A DNA stretch of 64,000 bases from JAEULH01 sp963789785 (GCA_963789785.1 CAWBNC010000038.1:1-64000), one strand, 5' to 3'; positions 11,293-20,744 are shown, numbered from the stretch's first letter. Notes: generated by a model from the sequence alone, not told the origin. Numbers and translations are program-made.

Positions 11293-12552
11293 TCAGCCGG
11301 CGGCGGTCCCGTCAGCGGACGAACCCTGGCCAAGGGAGACAAACTGGGCGCTGCCGGTGAGCGGCGCGAACACGGTGCGGTCGGTGCCGGCGTACCACGC
11401 CTGAGCCCCGAGATCAGCGACTTCGGCGAACAGAGCGGCGCGATGACGCGCGTCAAGGTGGGCGGCAACCTCGTCAAGCAGGAGCAGCGGCGCCGTGCCC
11501 CGCTCGGCTTTCTGCAACCGGGCGCTGGCGAGGACAACGGCAATCAGCAGTGTCTTCTGTTCACCGGTGGAGCATATCCGCGCCAGGCGGCCCGTCTCGG
11601 CGTGGCGAACGACGAGATCGCTGCGGTGCGGCCCGATGCTCGCGCCGCCGACTTCGGCATCCACCGCGCGGGCCTGCTCCAGCGCTTCGCGCAATCGGCA
11701 TTCCACGGCAAGCGCGGTCCGGTTCTCCGCCAGCCAGTCCTCGACGGTGCCGACCGCGGCCAGTGTCGCGCCGGCGAAGTACCCGCGGTCCGCGGTATGC
11801 CCACTTAATCTTTCAGCAAGATCGCGGCGGGCCGCAGCGACGGCGACCGCTTTGGCGGCCATGGTCTCCTCCAGCGCCGTGAGCCAGCCGGCGTCGCCGA
11901 TGCCGCTCCGGAGCAGACGCGACCGCTCCTGCATCGCCACCTCGTAGGCGCTCACCCGGCGGGCGTGGTCCGGATCGAGACCGAAGACAAGCCGGTCAAG
12001 GAAGCGCCGGCGGGCCGAACCACCCTCGGCGAACAGGCGGTCCATCTCCGGCGTCAGCCAACTGACGGTCAGGATCGACGCCAGCACCGCGTGCGCCCGC
12101 GCCGGCTGCGCGTCGATACGGACGTGCCGGCGTTCCCGGCCCGCACTGGCACGCGCCGAATCCAGTCCCGTGCCGATGTCCCTCTCTCCGGACGGCGTTC
12201 TGACCTTCGCTGCAACCGCCCACGCCCCGCTACCGGCCCCATAACTGGCCCCGTGAGCGTCCCCGCCACCGTCGACACCAAGCCGCTTCAGCTCGTCCAG
12301 CCGGGCCCGCCGCAGGCCACGGCCGGGTGCGAGCAGCGACAAGGCCTCGAGGACCGTCGTCTTGCCTGTGCCGTTGGCGCCGGTGAGAACGACGCTCTCT
12401 GAACCCACATCGAAGCGCTGATATACGTAGCAGCGAAACGCAGAGAGCGTCAGGCGGGCAACGGAGGTCGGGGGTGGTCCACAATCCCCGTGCCCGGCCG
12501 CCGACTTCGGCTGCACCACGTGATGAAGGTTCAATCCGTCCAGCGTTGACAA
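11293..12552 (-). CDS. recF: DNA replication and repair protein RecF
   Basis: SMC-like ATPase of 419 residues that, with RecO and RecR, promotes RecA loading at gaps and stalled forks. Walker A is GANGTGKTT at about 58-66, the signature loop is STGEQKTLLIAVVLA, and Walker B is LLLLDEVAAHLD. RecF usually begins only a few residues before its 'LxxFRxY' strand. Here ATG at 12552 adds about 30 residues (MSTLDGLNLHHVVQ...) before LTLSAFRCYVY, so a later non-ATG start is possible. It lies 26 bp behind dnaN and 19 bp ahead of gyrB. Confidence 0.95.
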   Translation of the reverse strand: MSTLDGLNLHHVVQPKSAAGHGDCGPPPTSVARLTLSAFRCYVYQRFDVGSESVVLTGANGTGKTTVLEALSLLAPGRGLRRARLDELKRLGVDGGGDAHGASYGAGSGAWAVAAKVRTPSGERDIGTGLDSARASAGRERRHVRIDAQPARAHAVLASILTVSWLTPEMDRLFAEGGSARRRFLDRLVFGLDPDHARRVSAYEVAMQERSRLLRSGIGDAGWLTALEETMAAKAVAVAAARRDLAERLSGHTADRGYFAGATLAAVGTVEDWLAENRTALAVECRLREALEQARAVDAEVGGASIGPHRSDLVVRHAETGRLARICSTGEQKTLLIAVVLASARLQKAERGTAPLLLLDEVAAHLDARHRAALFAEVADLGAQAWYAGTDRTVFAPLTGSAQFVSLGQGSSADGTAAG

Positions 12553-12578
12553 TCCTGCGATCGCGTCCGGCGCCGCGA

Positions 12579-13697
12579 TCAGACGCGCATCGGCATCAGC
12601 ACGTAGATCGCCCCGGAGTCACCCCGCTCCTGCAAAATCGTTGGCGAGGCAGCGTCAGAAATTGAGAACCGTGCCTCTTCGCCCTCTATTTGCTGCGTTA
12701 TATCAAGAAGATAGCGGGAGTTGAAGCCGATTTCCAGGGCGTCGCCACGGTAATCGACCTCAAGCTCTTCGGTTGCGCTCCCGCTATCGGGACTGGTCGC
12801 TGAAAGAACCAGCGTCCCGTTGCTCATGGCCAGCTTGACCGCGCGCGAGCGATCGCTGGAGATCGCCGAAACCCTGTCGACGGCAGCCGAAAACGCCTTG
12901 CAGGCGACGTCGAGCGTCTTGTCGTTGCTGGTCGGGATCACCCTCTCGTAGTCCGGGAACGTTCCGTCGATTAGCTTTGACGTCAGAACCGCCTTCTCGG
13001 CGGCAAAGCGGATCTTGGTGGAACTCAGCCCAACCTCGATCCCGTCGTCGCTTTCGTCGATGAGCTTGCGCAGCTCGGCGATGGTCTTGCGCGGAACGAT
13101 GACACCGGGCATACCCGCCGCTCCGTCGGGCAGCGGCACTTCGACACTTGCCAGGCGATGGCCGTCGGTGGCGACAGCGCGCAGCACATCCGCGCCGCCG
13201 TGCTTCATCTCATGCAGGTAGATCCCATTGAGGTAGTAGCGAGTTTCCTCGGTCGATATGGCGAATCGGGTCCGGTCGATGAGGCCGCAGAGCGCGCGGG
13301 CGCTGAGGCGGAAGGCGTGCGGCAGCTCTCCGGCGGTCATGACCGGGAAGTCCTCGACCGGCAGGCAGGCGAGGGTAAAGCGGGACCGTCCGCAGCGCAG
13401 GACCATCTGCTGGCCGCCGGCGGCGGTCTCGATCTCGATCTGCGCGCCGTCGGGCAGCTTGCGCACAATCTCGTAAAGCGTATGCGCCGATACGGTTGTC
13501 GCGCCGGTGTTACCAACGTCCGCCGCGGTAGCCTCGGAAACGTCCAGATCCATATCCGTCGCCGTCAGGCGCAGCGTCTCGCGTTCGGCTTCAATTTTTA
13601 CGTTCGACAGGATGGGGATGGTGTTCCGCCGCTCGACGACGCTTTGAACGTGCGCCAGGGCCTTGAGCAAAGCGACGCGATCAAGCGTTAATTTCAT
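12579..13697 (-). CDS. dnaN: DNA polymerase III beta sliding clamp
   Basis: The 372-residue ring-forming clamp that tethers the replicative polymerase. The start at 13697 gives MKLTLDRVALLKALAHVQSV, the family N-terminus; the upstream open frame has no family similarity. Conserved stretches include ERRNTIPILSNV, TDMDLDVSE, TRFAISTEETRYYLNGIYLH, ATDGHRLA and the C-terminal YVLMPMRV. It sits 177 bp after dnaA and 26 bp before recF, the usual order near the replication origin in many bacteria. Confidence 0.98.
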   Translation of the reverse strand: MKLTLDRVALLKALAHVQSVVERRNTIPILSNVKIEAERETLRLTATDMDLDVSEATAADVGNTGATTVSAHTLYEIVRKLPDGAQIEIETAAGGQQMVLRCGRSRFTLACLPVEDFPVMTAGELPHAFRLSARALCGLIDRTRFAISTEETRYYLNGIYLHEMKHGGADVLRAVATDGHRLASVEVPLPDGAAGMPGVIVPRKTIAELRKLIDESDDGIEVGLSSTKIRFAAEKAVLTSKLIDGTFPDYERVIPTSNDKTLDVACKAFSAAVDRVSAISSDRSRAVKLAMSNGTLVLSATSPDSGSATEELEVDYRGDALEIGFNSRYLLDITQQIEGEEARFSISDAASPTILQERGDSGAIYVLMPMRV

Positions 13698-13874
13698 TCT
13701 GCCTACAACCCAACCAAGGTTCTTCCGCCGCGAGCCAGCCGCCCGCTCGTCATGATGGAAACCAGCCCGCGCCTGAACGACGCCGGCGACGCGCCGCACG
13801 GCCGAGCGTACTATATCAGCAGCAACCGGTGGGGGCAGATAAATCGACGCGCGCGTCCGGCGAGACGCTTGGCG

Positions 13875-15284
13875 TCAGCTTCGCAGCATCCGCTGTAGCA
13901 GTTCCAGATCTTCCGCAAAAACCGCGTCCTGAGCGCACAGCTCCTCGACCTTGCGCACCGCGTGCATCACCGTCGTGTGGTCGCGGCCGCCGAACTTGCG
14001 GCCGATTTCCGGCAGCGAGCGCGACGTCAATTGCTTAGCCAGATACATGGCGACCTGCCGTGGACGGGCAATGGCGCGTGCCCGCCGCGCCGAATGCATG
14101 TCGGAGATGCGGATGTTGAAGTGCTCGGCGACGCGCTTCTGGATGTCCTCGATCGACACCCTCCGGTCGTTCGACCGCAGCAGATCGTGGAGAACCTCCT
14201 GCGTCGTCTCCAGGGAAATCTCCCGGCCCACGAGCTGAGCGTGGGCGACGACCCGATTAAGTGCGCCTTCCAGCTCGCGAACGTTCGAAGAGATACGATG
14301 GGCAAGGAACTCCATCACCTTTCGCGGGATCTCCACATCCAGGCGCTCCGCCTTGGTCTGCAGTATGCCGAGGCGCAATTCGTAGGTGGTCGCATGAATG
14401 TCGGCGACGAGGCCGCAGCTCAGCCGGGATTTCAAGCGCTCCTGCATGCCTTCCAGATCGGATGGCGACTTGTCTGCCGACAGAACGATCTGCCGGCCCT
14501 GGTCGACCAGGGTGTTGAAGGTGTGAAAAAATTCCTCCTGGGTCGAGTCCTTGCCGCTGATGAACTGGACATCGTCGATCATCAGCACGTCCACGGAGCG
14601 GAACTGCGCCTTGAAATCGACCGTGTTCTGCTCGCGCAGGGCGCGGATAAAGCGGTAAAGGAATTTCTCCGCCGAGAGGTAGACAACCGTCCGCGACGGC
14701 TCCCGCCTGCGGATATGCCAGGCGACCGCGTGCATCAGGTGCGTCTTGCCGAGGCCGACACCGCCGTAAAGGAAGAGCGGGTTAAACGAGACCTTGCCGG
14801 CTTCGGCAACGCGGCGGGAGGCCGCGTAGGCGAATTCGTTCGGCTTGCCGACAACGAAGTTGTCAAACGTGAACCGTGCATCCAGCGGCGCGCCGATGTC
14901 GTTCGGGTCGTGGCCTTCCGGCCCAGTCGGCAGGGCCCTCTCGCACGGCCGCGACCCGGCGCCTGCTCGGCTGCCGGCGGCGATCTCCCGCGGATCGCGC
15001 TCGAAGGCGTCGGCGCCGTTGCGGTCCGCTTCGACGACGATGTCGATCTTCTGGACGGCCGGATTCTCGCCCCCCCACAGCGCCCGCATCCGGTCGGCAT
15101 AATGAGCCACAACCCAGTCGCGCATGAAGCGGGTCGGGACCTTCATCGTAATGAGGCCGTCCCGCTCGCCGCACACCGCCATCGGTCTCAGCCAGCTCCG
15201 GTACGCCGCCTCACCAATCTCCGCGCGGAGGAGACCGCTGACCCGTTGCCATTGAGTATCCAGAAACGCCCCGTGCTCAGCCAC
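13875..15284 (-). CDS. dnaA: Chromosomal replication initiator DnaA
   Basis: AAA+ ATPase of 469 residues that binds DnaA boxes and opens the origin. It has an N-terminal DnaB-interaction domain (WQRVSGLLRAEIGEAAYRSW), a variable linker, an AAA+ core with Walker A GGVGLGKTHLMHA and Walker B VLMIDDVQFISGKDSTQEEF, and a C-terminal DNA-binding domain with the DnaA signature around ARPRQVAMYLAKQLTSRSLP and GGRDHTTVMHAVRKVEEL. The start is GTG at 15284; nearby ATG codons are out of frame. It leads the block to gyrB. Confidence 0.98.
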   Translation of the reverse strand: MAEHGAFLDTQWQRVSGLLRAEIGEAAYRSWLRPMAVCGERDGLITMKVPTRFMRDWVVAHYADRMRALWGGENPAVQKIDIVVEADRNGADAFERDPREIAAGSRAGAGSRPCERALPTGPEGHDPNDIGAPLDARFTFDNFVVGKPNEFAYAASRRVAEAGKVSFNPLFLYGGVGLGKTHLMHAVAWHIRRREPSRTVVYLSAEKFLYRFIRALREQNTVDFKAQFRSVDVLMIDDVQFISGKDSTQEEFFHTFNTLVDQGRQIVLSADKSPSDLEGMQERLKSRLSCGLVADIHATTYELRLGILQTKAERLDVEIPRKVMEFLAHRISSNVRELEGALNRVVAHAQLVGREISLETTQEVLHDLLRSNDRRVSIEDIQKRVAEHFNIRISDMHSARRARAIARPRQVAMYLAKQLTSRSLPEIGRKFGGRDHTTVMHAVRKVEELCAQDAVFAEDLELLQRMLRS

Positions 15285-16071
15285 GCGTCATCATCCCGTT
15301 CCTGCCTTCGTGCGCCTTCCGGCGCCGACACGACGGGATGATTGCAGGACGTCGCGTCCGGCGCCCATGGCGGCCGAACGTTTCGACTGGAGTCTTAGCC
15401 GGCCCCGCGCCACCCACGCGGGCGCAAGCACGAAGATGCCCCTGGCTGGTCAAGTCTCCGCTCCACCATTGAAGCGAGCGCCATCGGGGAAGAGCATGCA
15501 CAATTCTCGTACCCGCCCCGATCGCCCGCATTCGCGGTATATCCCACAAATTCGTCCCGTCTATCACTTATTATAATTGGCGCTGTCGCGCTGGTATTCC
15601 GAAAAAGACTGAATAAAGCTCAAGCCGTCAACTTTAAGTTCTTTGCCTTAACCAGTCAATATTGACCATTGATGCAAGCCCCGTGCACGCGCTGCAAGTT
15701 CTCGTTGAACTGGTACTTGCTGAAGTGGCGATGACTGTAACTGACGACGATCGCCCGGCGCAACATGGCCGAATGCAGAACGACCAAAAAAAATTGCTTG
15801 ACAAAGCGGAGAACAACCCAAGCGAGATACAGCCAGAGCGGGAAGATCGAGCGAACGAGTCCCGTCGGCATCTCCGTTCCGAAAGTGCAGGAGTCACAAT
15901 GACCAATCGGGGCGGCGGCGCATGGCCCGCGCCAGCCGGCCGACGCGATCGATCACTGGCGGTTGTATTAGGCTGATCGCATAAACATCCCGCCCGAGCG
16001 AGCGCATCCACGGCCCGCCGGCGAACGGAGTGGGAGATCCCGGCGTAGCGGGACTTTGGCCGCCGCTTGGC
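15285..16071. other. Upstream region of dnaA; no clear origin signals
   Basis: This 787-bp gap between rpsT and dnaA contains an AT-rich stretch (about 15540-15660) with a TTATTATAATT core, which could serve as the dnaA promoter or a DNA unwinding element. I searched by eye for TTATCCACA-type DnaA boxes on both strands and found no convincing cluster, so an origin cannot be called. One small minus-strand ORF (15656-15871) with plausible codon usage lies inside. The rest contains only weak, shadow-like frames. Confidence 0.5.
15656..15871 (-). CDS. Possible 71-residue membrane protein, unknown
   Basis: The frame reads MPTGLVRSIFPLWLYLAWVV and onward. A hydrophobic segment spans about residues 9-35, followed by a basic cytosolic-looking tail rich in His, Arg and Asn. 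Third codon positions are biased to G/C as in neighbouring genes, which argues modestly for coding. Upstream is a weak GGAACGGAG just before the ATG. No family was recognised. The overlapping plus-strand frame is charged and low in complexity, so I consider it the shadow. Confidence 0.35.
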   Translation of the reverse strand: MPTGLVRSIFPLWLYLAWVVLRFVKQFFLVVLHSAMLRRAIVVSYSHRHFSKYQFNENLQRVHGACINGQY

Positions 16072-16338
16072 TCAGCCAGCCATGGCTTTGATGCGTGCCG
16101 ACATACGCGAGAGGCGCCTGGCAACAGTATTGCGATGGATCAGGCCTTGCTTGGTACCGCGCATCAGCTCCGGCTGCGCCGCCTGGAACGCGACCCGGGC
16201 GCTGTCCTTGTCACCGCTGGCGATCGCGTCTTCGACCTTGCGGAGAAAGGTCCTGATCCGACTCATGCGCATTCCGTTCACTTCGGTGCGCCGCTCGATC
16301 TGTCGGATCCTCTTTTTTGCGGAAGCGTGGTGCGCCAT
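16072..16338 (-). CDS. rpsT: 30S ribosomal protein S20
   Basis: An 88-residue basic primary-binding protein of the 16S rRNA body. The sequence begins MAHHASAKKRIRQIERRTEV and contains the typical RIRTFLRKVE and KQGLIHRNTVARRLSRMSARI helices. Length and ends match the family. It is upstream of dnaA on the same strand, a placement seen in many alphaproteobacteria. Confidence 0.97.
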   Translation of the reverse strand: MAHHASAKKRIRQIERRTEVNGMRMSRIRTFLRKVEDAIASGDKDSARVAFQAAQPELMRGTKQGLIHRNTVARRLSRMSARIKAMAG

Positions 16339-16519
16339 TAGCTCGATCGAATCCCGTCGTCACTGAAAGGGGTCATGCTTGATGCGAGGCGCATGTTTAT
16401 CCAGGCCAAGGTCCGGCGTCAACAAGCCAGCCGCCGTACAATCGTCGGACACGCTCTTCCGCCGCTATTTCAGCGCAGTGCGCCACAAGGGGCGACGACG
16501 CCATACCGCGGAACCGCCG

Positions 16520-17296
16520 CTATCGGTTCTTGAACGCCGGCTTGCGCTTCTCGACGAAGGCACTCATGCCCTCCTTCTGGTCCTCCGTCGCGAAGATCGC
16601 GTGGAACATGCGCCGTTCGAAGCGCAGGCCCTCGGCAAGCGGCGATTGGAAGGCGCGATTGACCGCCTCCTTGGTGATCATCGCCAGCGGCCGCGACATC
16701 CGCGCAATCTTCTCGGCCGTCTTCAGCGCCTCGGCGACGAGATCGGCCGCCGGCACGATCCGGCTGACCAGGCCGCTGCGTTCGGCTTCTTCGGCATCCA
16801 TCATTCGCCCGGTCAGGCACATGTCCATCGCTTTGGCCTTGCCGACGGCGCGCACCAGTCGCTGCGTTCCGCCAAGGCCGGGAATAGCGCCGATCGAGAT
16901 CTCCGGCTGGCCGAACTGGGCTGTGTCGGCGGCGATGATGATGTCGCACATCATCGCCAACTCGCAGCCGCCGCCTAAGGCAAAACCGCCCACCGCCGCG
17001 ATGGTCGGCTTGCGGCAAGCCGCTGCCGCCTCCCACCCACGGGTGAGAAAGTCGGCCAGATAAGCCTCCATAAAGGATTTGTCCTTCATTTCCTTGATGT
17101 CGGCGCCGGCGGCAAAAGCCTTGTCGCTGCCGGTCAGCACGATCGCGCCCACGGCCCCGTCGTCCTCGAAGCCGGCCAGCGCTTCCGCCAGCTCCGCCAT
17201 CAGCGCGGCGTTCAGCGCGTTCAGCGCTTTCGGCCGGTTCAGCGTGATCAGCCCGACCGCGCCGCGCGTTTCGACGATGATGTTCTCGTAGGCCAT
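16520..17296 (-). CDS. Enoyl-CoA hydratase (crotonase family)
   Basis: A 258-residue crotonase-fold enzyme, most similar in layout to short-chain enoyl-CoA hydratases of beta-oxidation, which add water across 2-trans-enoyl-CoA. The oxyanion-hole segments are AFAAGADIKEM and GGFALGGGCELAMMCD. The two catalytic glutamates are expected in GGGCELAMM and in GQPEISIGAIPGLGGTQRL, and both are present. The C-terminus (EGMSAFVEKRKPAFKNR) is the usual family ending. It lies between mutM and rpsT on the minus strand, 53 bp behind mutM. Exact substrate chain length cannot be read from sequence. Confidence 0.92.
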   Translation of the reverse strand: MAYENIIVETRGAVGLITLNRPKALNALNAALMAELAEALAGFEDDGAVGAIVLTGSDKAFAAGADIKEMKDKSFMEAYLADFLTRGWEAAAACRKPTIAAVGGFALGGGCELAMMCDIIIAADTAQFGQPEISIGAIPGLGGTQRLVRAVGKAKAMDMCLTGRMMDAEEAERSGLVSRIVPAADLVAEALKTAEKIARMSRPLAMITKEAVNRAFQSPLAEGLRFERRMFHAIFATEDQKEGMSAFVEKRKPAFKNR

Positions 17297-17349
17297 GGTC
17301 GGCTCTCCTCAAGTGCCGCGACGAGACGCGACTCCGGTCCGCTATATCA

Positions 17350-18189
17350 TCAGCGCTGACGCTTCGGACAGAAGAAAGTCGCCCGACCGGCGATGACCGC
17401 GCGGCGGATGCCGCCGGTCCTGGCCACCGCGCAGCGGCAGTCGGGGCAGGGGGCGCCGGCGCGGTCGTAGACGGCGAACGCGTGCTGGAAGCATCCGAGT
17501 TCGCCGCAAGGCCGCTGATGATTGCGCAAGGACGAGCCGCCGGCGGCGATGGCCTCGCTCAGCACCGTCCGGATGGCGTCGACGAGCCGCCGTGACCTGG
17601 CGCGGCCGATGCCGCCGGCCGGGCGCTGCGGCGACAGCCGGGCACGGTAGAGCGATTCGCTGGCATAGATGTTGCCCATGCCGGCGACGGCGCGCTGATC
17701 CATGAGCGCCGCCTTCAGCGCCATCGTCCGGCCGGAGAGGCATCCGGCGAGATAGGAACCGGTAAACCCGTCGCCGAGCGGTTCGGGTCCCAGAGTCGCC
17801 AGCATCGGATGCGCGGCGAGGTCATCCGTCGCCACCAGATCCATGAAACCGAAGCGCCGGGCATCGTTGAAACGCACGCTCGCGCCGTCTTCGGTAGCGA
17901 AACAGACGTGATCGTGGGCCCGCCGCGGGCTGTCGGCTGTCGCGATCTGGAAGTGGCCGGACATGCCGAGGTGGGCGATCAGGGTCAGCCGATCCTCGAG
18001 GCCGAAAAGGAGGAACTTGGCCCGCCGCTCGATGCTCTCCACCCGACGGCCGGTCAGCCGGGCGGCGAATGCCGCCGGCAACGGAAAGCGCAGATCGGGT
18101 CGATGAGCGCTGACGGCGACGAGGCGCCGGCCCAGCAGCACCGGGATCAGGCCGCGGCGGACGGTTTCGACTTCGGGTAGCTCGGGCAT
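17350..18189 (-). CDS. mutM: Formamidopyrimidine-DNA glycosylase
   Basis: Base-excision repair enzyme of 279 residues that removes 8-oxoguanine and Fapy lesions. The start at 18189 yields MPELPEVETVRRG, in which Pro1 is the catalytic nucleophile and Glu2 assists; the longer upstream frame was rejected. The helix-two-turn-helix region follows GNIYASESLYRARLSP. The C-terminal zinc finger has CPDC and then CPKRQR, where most homologues have CPxCQ. The fourth zinc ligand is therefore Arg here, with codon CGT one base from TGT. It is divergent from ubiE. Confidence 0.95.
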   Translation of the reverse strand: MPELPEVETVRRGLIPVLLGRRLVAVSAHRPDLRFPLPAAFAARLTGRRVESIERRAKFLLFGLEDRLTLIAHLGMSGHFQIATADSPRRAHDHVCFATEDGASVRFNDARRFGFMDLVATDDLAAHPMLATLGPEPLGDGFTGSYLAGCLSGRTMALKAALMDQRAVAGMGNIYASESLYRARLSPQRPAGGIGRARSRRLVDAIRTVLSEAIAAGGSSLRNHQRPCGELGCFQHAFAVYDRAGAPCPDCRCAVARTGGIRRAVIAGRATFFCPKRQR

Positions 18190-18235
18190 GGCCGCAAGGT
18201 AGCGCGGCCAAAGGCCTTCGGCTATGGTGCCGGCG

Positions 18236-19021
18236 ATGTCCCATGAAGATGCCCGCGCGCCCTCGGCTTCGGCCGGCGGGGAGGACGGCTCAAGCGCCGA
18301 CTTCGGCTTTCGCCGCGTCGCCACGAAGGACAAGGCGCGCATGGTCCGCGCCGTTTTCGACAGCGTTGCCGACCGCTACGATCTGATGAACGACCTGATG
18401 AGCGGCGGCATCCACCGACTGTGGAAGGCGGCCATGATCGACTGGCTGCAACCCCGGGCGGACATGCACCTGCTCGACGTCGGCGGCGGGACCGGCGACA
18501 TCGCTTTTCGCTTCCGCGACGCCGGCGGCGGCCCGGTGACGGTCGCCGACATCAACGAGGAGATGCTCAAGGTCGGGCGCAGCCGCGCCGAGCAGGATGA
18601 GCGGAACGGCGCGCTGACCTGGCTTTGCGCGGATGCCGAGCGGTTGCCGATCGCCGACTCCAGCCTCGACGCCTACACCATCGCCTTCTGCATTCGCAAC
18701 GTCACCCACATCGACCAGGTGCTGGATGAGGCCCGACGGGTGCTCAGGCCCGGCGGCCGTTTCCTCTGCCTCGAATTCAGCCGGGTCATCCTTCCGGTCG
18801 TGGACTGGCTGTACGACAGCTACTCCTTTAGCGTCATCCCGGCCATCGGCCGGGTCGTTACAGGCAATGCCGAGGCCTACCGCTACCTCGCCGAAAGCAT
18901 CCGCCGCTTTCCCCCGCAGGACCGCTTCGCCCGGATGATCGGCGACGCCGGTTTCGATTTGGTCCGCTATCGCAACCTCTCCGGCGGGATAGCCGCCCTT
19001 CATTCGGCCTGGCGGATATGA
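18236..19021 (+). CDS. ubiE: Ubiquinone/menaquinone C-methyltransferase UbiE
   Basis: SAM-dependent C-methyltransferase of ubiquinone synthesis, about 261 residues. The family begins at FGFRRVATKDKARMVRAVFDSVADRYDLMNDLMSGG-like sequence. The SAM-binding motif I is LLDVGGGTGDIAF. Motifs AFCIRNVTHID and VLRPGGRFLCLEFS, and the C-terminal SGGIAALHSAWRI, are standard UbiE. ATG at 18236 is used; ATG at 18224 is equally possible. It is transcribed away from mutM and followed about 100 bp later by ubiB, a common pairing for quinone biosynthesis. Confidence 0.95.
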   Translation: MSHEDARAPSASAGGEDGSSADFGFRRVATKDKARMVRAVFDSVADRYDLMNDLMSGGIHRLWKAAMIDWLQPRADMHLLDVGGGTGDIAFRFRDAGGGPVTVADINEEMLKVGRSRAEQDERNGALTWLCADAERLPIADSSLDAYTIAFCIRNVTHIDQVLDEARRVLRPGGRFLCLEFSRVILPVVDWLYDSYSFSVIPAIGRVVTGNAEAYRYLAESIRRFPPQDRFARMIGDAGFDLVRYRNLSGGIAALHSAWRI

Positions 19022-19121
19022 CCAAATCCGGCGGCGGTCATACGTTGGCTACGACCAGAACCACGGCTACGTCGCGACCGGTGGCGCCGCGGCGGAAGCA
19101 CGGCGTCCTGCTGATCCGGCG

Positions 19122-20660
19122 ATGATCCGCAGCCTCCGCAACCTCGTTCGGCTGATCGCGATCGCGCGGACGTTGGCGCGGCACGACGCGCTGTTCATGC
19201 TCGACTCCCTGCGCGTCGCCCCGCCGGTGATCTGGCTTGCCCGCAAGATCTGGCTTCGCGACGATACCGGCCGGCCGGGCGAGCGCCTGGCCCGCGCGCT
19301 CCACGAGGCGGGGCCGTCGTTCATCAAGCTGGGGCAGGCGCTTTCGACCCGCTCTGACCTGCTAGGCGAAGAGGTCGCCGAGGATCTGTCCCATCTTCAG
19401 GACAAGGTGCCGCCCTTTCCGGGCGCTCAGGCGCGAGCTATCATCGAGGAGGAGTTGGGCCACCCGATCGACGAGCTGTTCTCCCGGTTCGACGACACGC
19501 CGATCGCCGCCGCTTCCATCGCCCAGGTTCATCTTGCCGTCGACAGCGACGGCCACGAGGTTGCGGTCAAGGTTCTCCGCCCCGGCATCGACAGGGCCTT
19601 CGATCGCGATGTCGATCTGTTCGCCTGGGTCGCGGAGCTCATCGAATCGGCGCGGCCGGACCTTCGCCGGCTGAAACCCGTGGAATTGGTTCGCACACTG
19701 GCCGGAACCATCAAGATCGAGATGGATCTGCGCTTCGAGGCGGCCGCGGCGGTCGAACTTGCCGCGAATTTCGCCGACGACCCGATGTTCAAGGTACCCG
19801 CGGTCAACTGGCAGCGGACGGGCCGGCGGGTGCTGACGGTCGAACGCATTGACGGCATTCCGCTCGACGAGCGTCAGCGGATCATCGCCGCCGGCCACGA
19901 CCCGGAGAAGGTCATGGGCATTGCCGCGCGGGCCGTTTTCCAGCAGGTCTTTCGCGACGGTTTTTTTCACGGCGATCTGCACGCCGGCAATCTTTTCGTC
20001 CGGGCCGACGGCAGCGTCGCGGTGGTCGATTTCGGGATCATGGGCCGGCTGGACAAGGCGAACCGCCGTCACCTCGCCGAGCTGCTCCTCGCCTTCCTCA
20101 GCCGCGACTATCGTCGGGCCGCCGAGGTCCATCGCGACGCCGGCTGGATCCCGGCGGACGCGGCAATCGATGCCTTTACCCAGGCCTGCCGATCCATTGC
20201 CGAGCCGATCATGGACCGGCCGCAGAACGAAATCTCCATCGCCCGGCTGCTCGGCCATCTGTTCCAGGTCACCGAAACGTTCGAGATGGAGACGCAGCCG
20301 GAACTGCTGCTGTTGCAAAAAACCATGCTCGTCGCCGAAGGCACAGGCCGCAGCCTCTGTCCCGATATCAACATGTGGCTGCTGACGCGGCCGCTGGTCC
20401 AGGATTGGATGATGGCCGCGTTCGGACCGGAGGCGCGTCTGCGTGAGGCCGCCGAGAGTGTCGCCGCCAACCTCGCGCGGCTTCCGGAGCTGGTCAAGGC
20501 AGCGGAGGCGACCGCACGGGTTCTGGCCGACGGCCACGTCAAGCTGCACCCGGAGACGATCGCCGCTCTCCTGCGCGGCGCCGAACCGCAGCCGTTCAAC
20601 ATGCACGGATTGTTCTGGGTAATCCTCGGCGTGATCATCGCGCTGGCGCTGATCGGCTGA
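19122..20660 (+). CDS. ubiB: UbiB family protein, ubiquinone biosynthesis kinase-like ATPase
   Basis: A 512-residue atypical protein-kinase-like protein of the ABC1/UbiB family, required for aerobic ubiquinone biosynthesis and thought to act as an ATPase at the membrane. The family KxGQ motif is in SFIKLGQALSTR, the Ala-rich loop is AAASIAQVH, the ATP lysine is in VAVKVLRPG, and the catalytic loop and metal site are FHGDLHAGNLF and VVDFGIMGRL. The C-terminus ends in a hydrophobic segment (LFWVILGVIIALALIG) consistent with membrane anchoring. It follows ubiE on the same strand. Confidence 0.95.
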   Translation: MIRSLRNLVRLIAIARTLARHDALFMLDSLRVAPPVIWLARKIWLRDDTGRPGERLARALHEAGPSFIKLGQALSTRSDLLGEEVAEDLSHLQDKVPPFPGAQARAIIEEELGHPIDELFSRFDDTPIAAASIAQVHLAVDSDGHEVAVKVLRPGIDRAFDRDVDLFAWVAELIESARPDLRRLKPVELVRTLAGTIKIEMDLRFEAAAAVELAANFADDPMFKVPAVNWQRTGRRVLTVERIDGIPLDERQRIIAAGHDPEKVMGIAARAVFQQVFRDGFFHGDLHAGNLFVRADGSVAVVDFGIMGRLDKANRRHLAELLLAFLSRDYRRAAEVHRDAGWIPADAAIDAFTQACRSIAEPIMDRPQNEISIARLLGHLFQVTETFEMETQPELLLLQKTMLVAEGTGRSLCPDINMWLLTRPLVQDWMMAAFGPEARLREAAESVAANLARLPELVKAAEATARVLADGHVKLHPETIAALLRGAEPQPFNMHGLFWVILGVIIALALIG

Positions 20661-20725
20661 CGCGACCTCTTCCACGATTTTGCACCGGCAATAAAAAGAA
20701 GCCTTGCCTGCATGCCACCAACTCC

Positions 20726-20744
20726 TTAAGTTTACAACACTTAA
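20726..20744. promoter_or_regulatory. Inverted repeat upstream of coaBC
   Basis: TTAAGT and ACTTAA are separated by seven bases in the AT-rich 110-bp gap between ubiB and coaBC. It could be an operator or part of a promoter region for coaBC-dut. No known regulator is implied by the sequence. Confidence 0.3.

Noticed and set aside
15285..16071. Replication origin upstream of dnaA
   Set aside because: The region is partly AT-rich, but no cluster of TTATCCACA-like DnaA boxes was found on either strand. A computed scan with one or two mismatches would be needed to reopen this.
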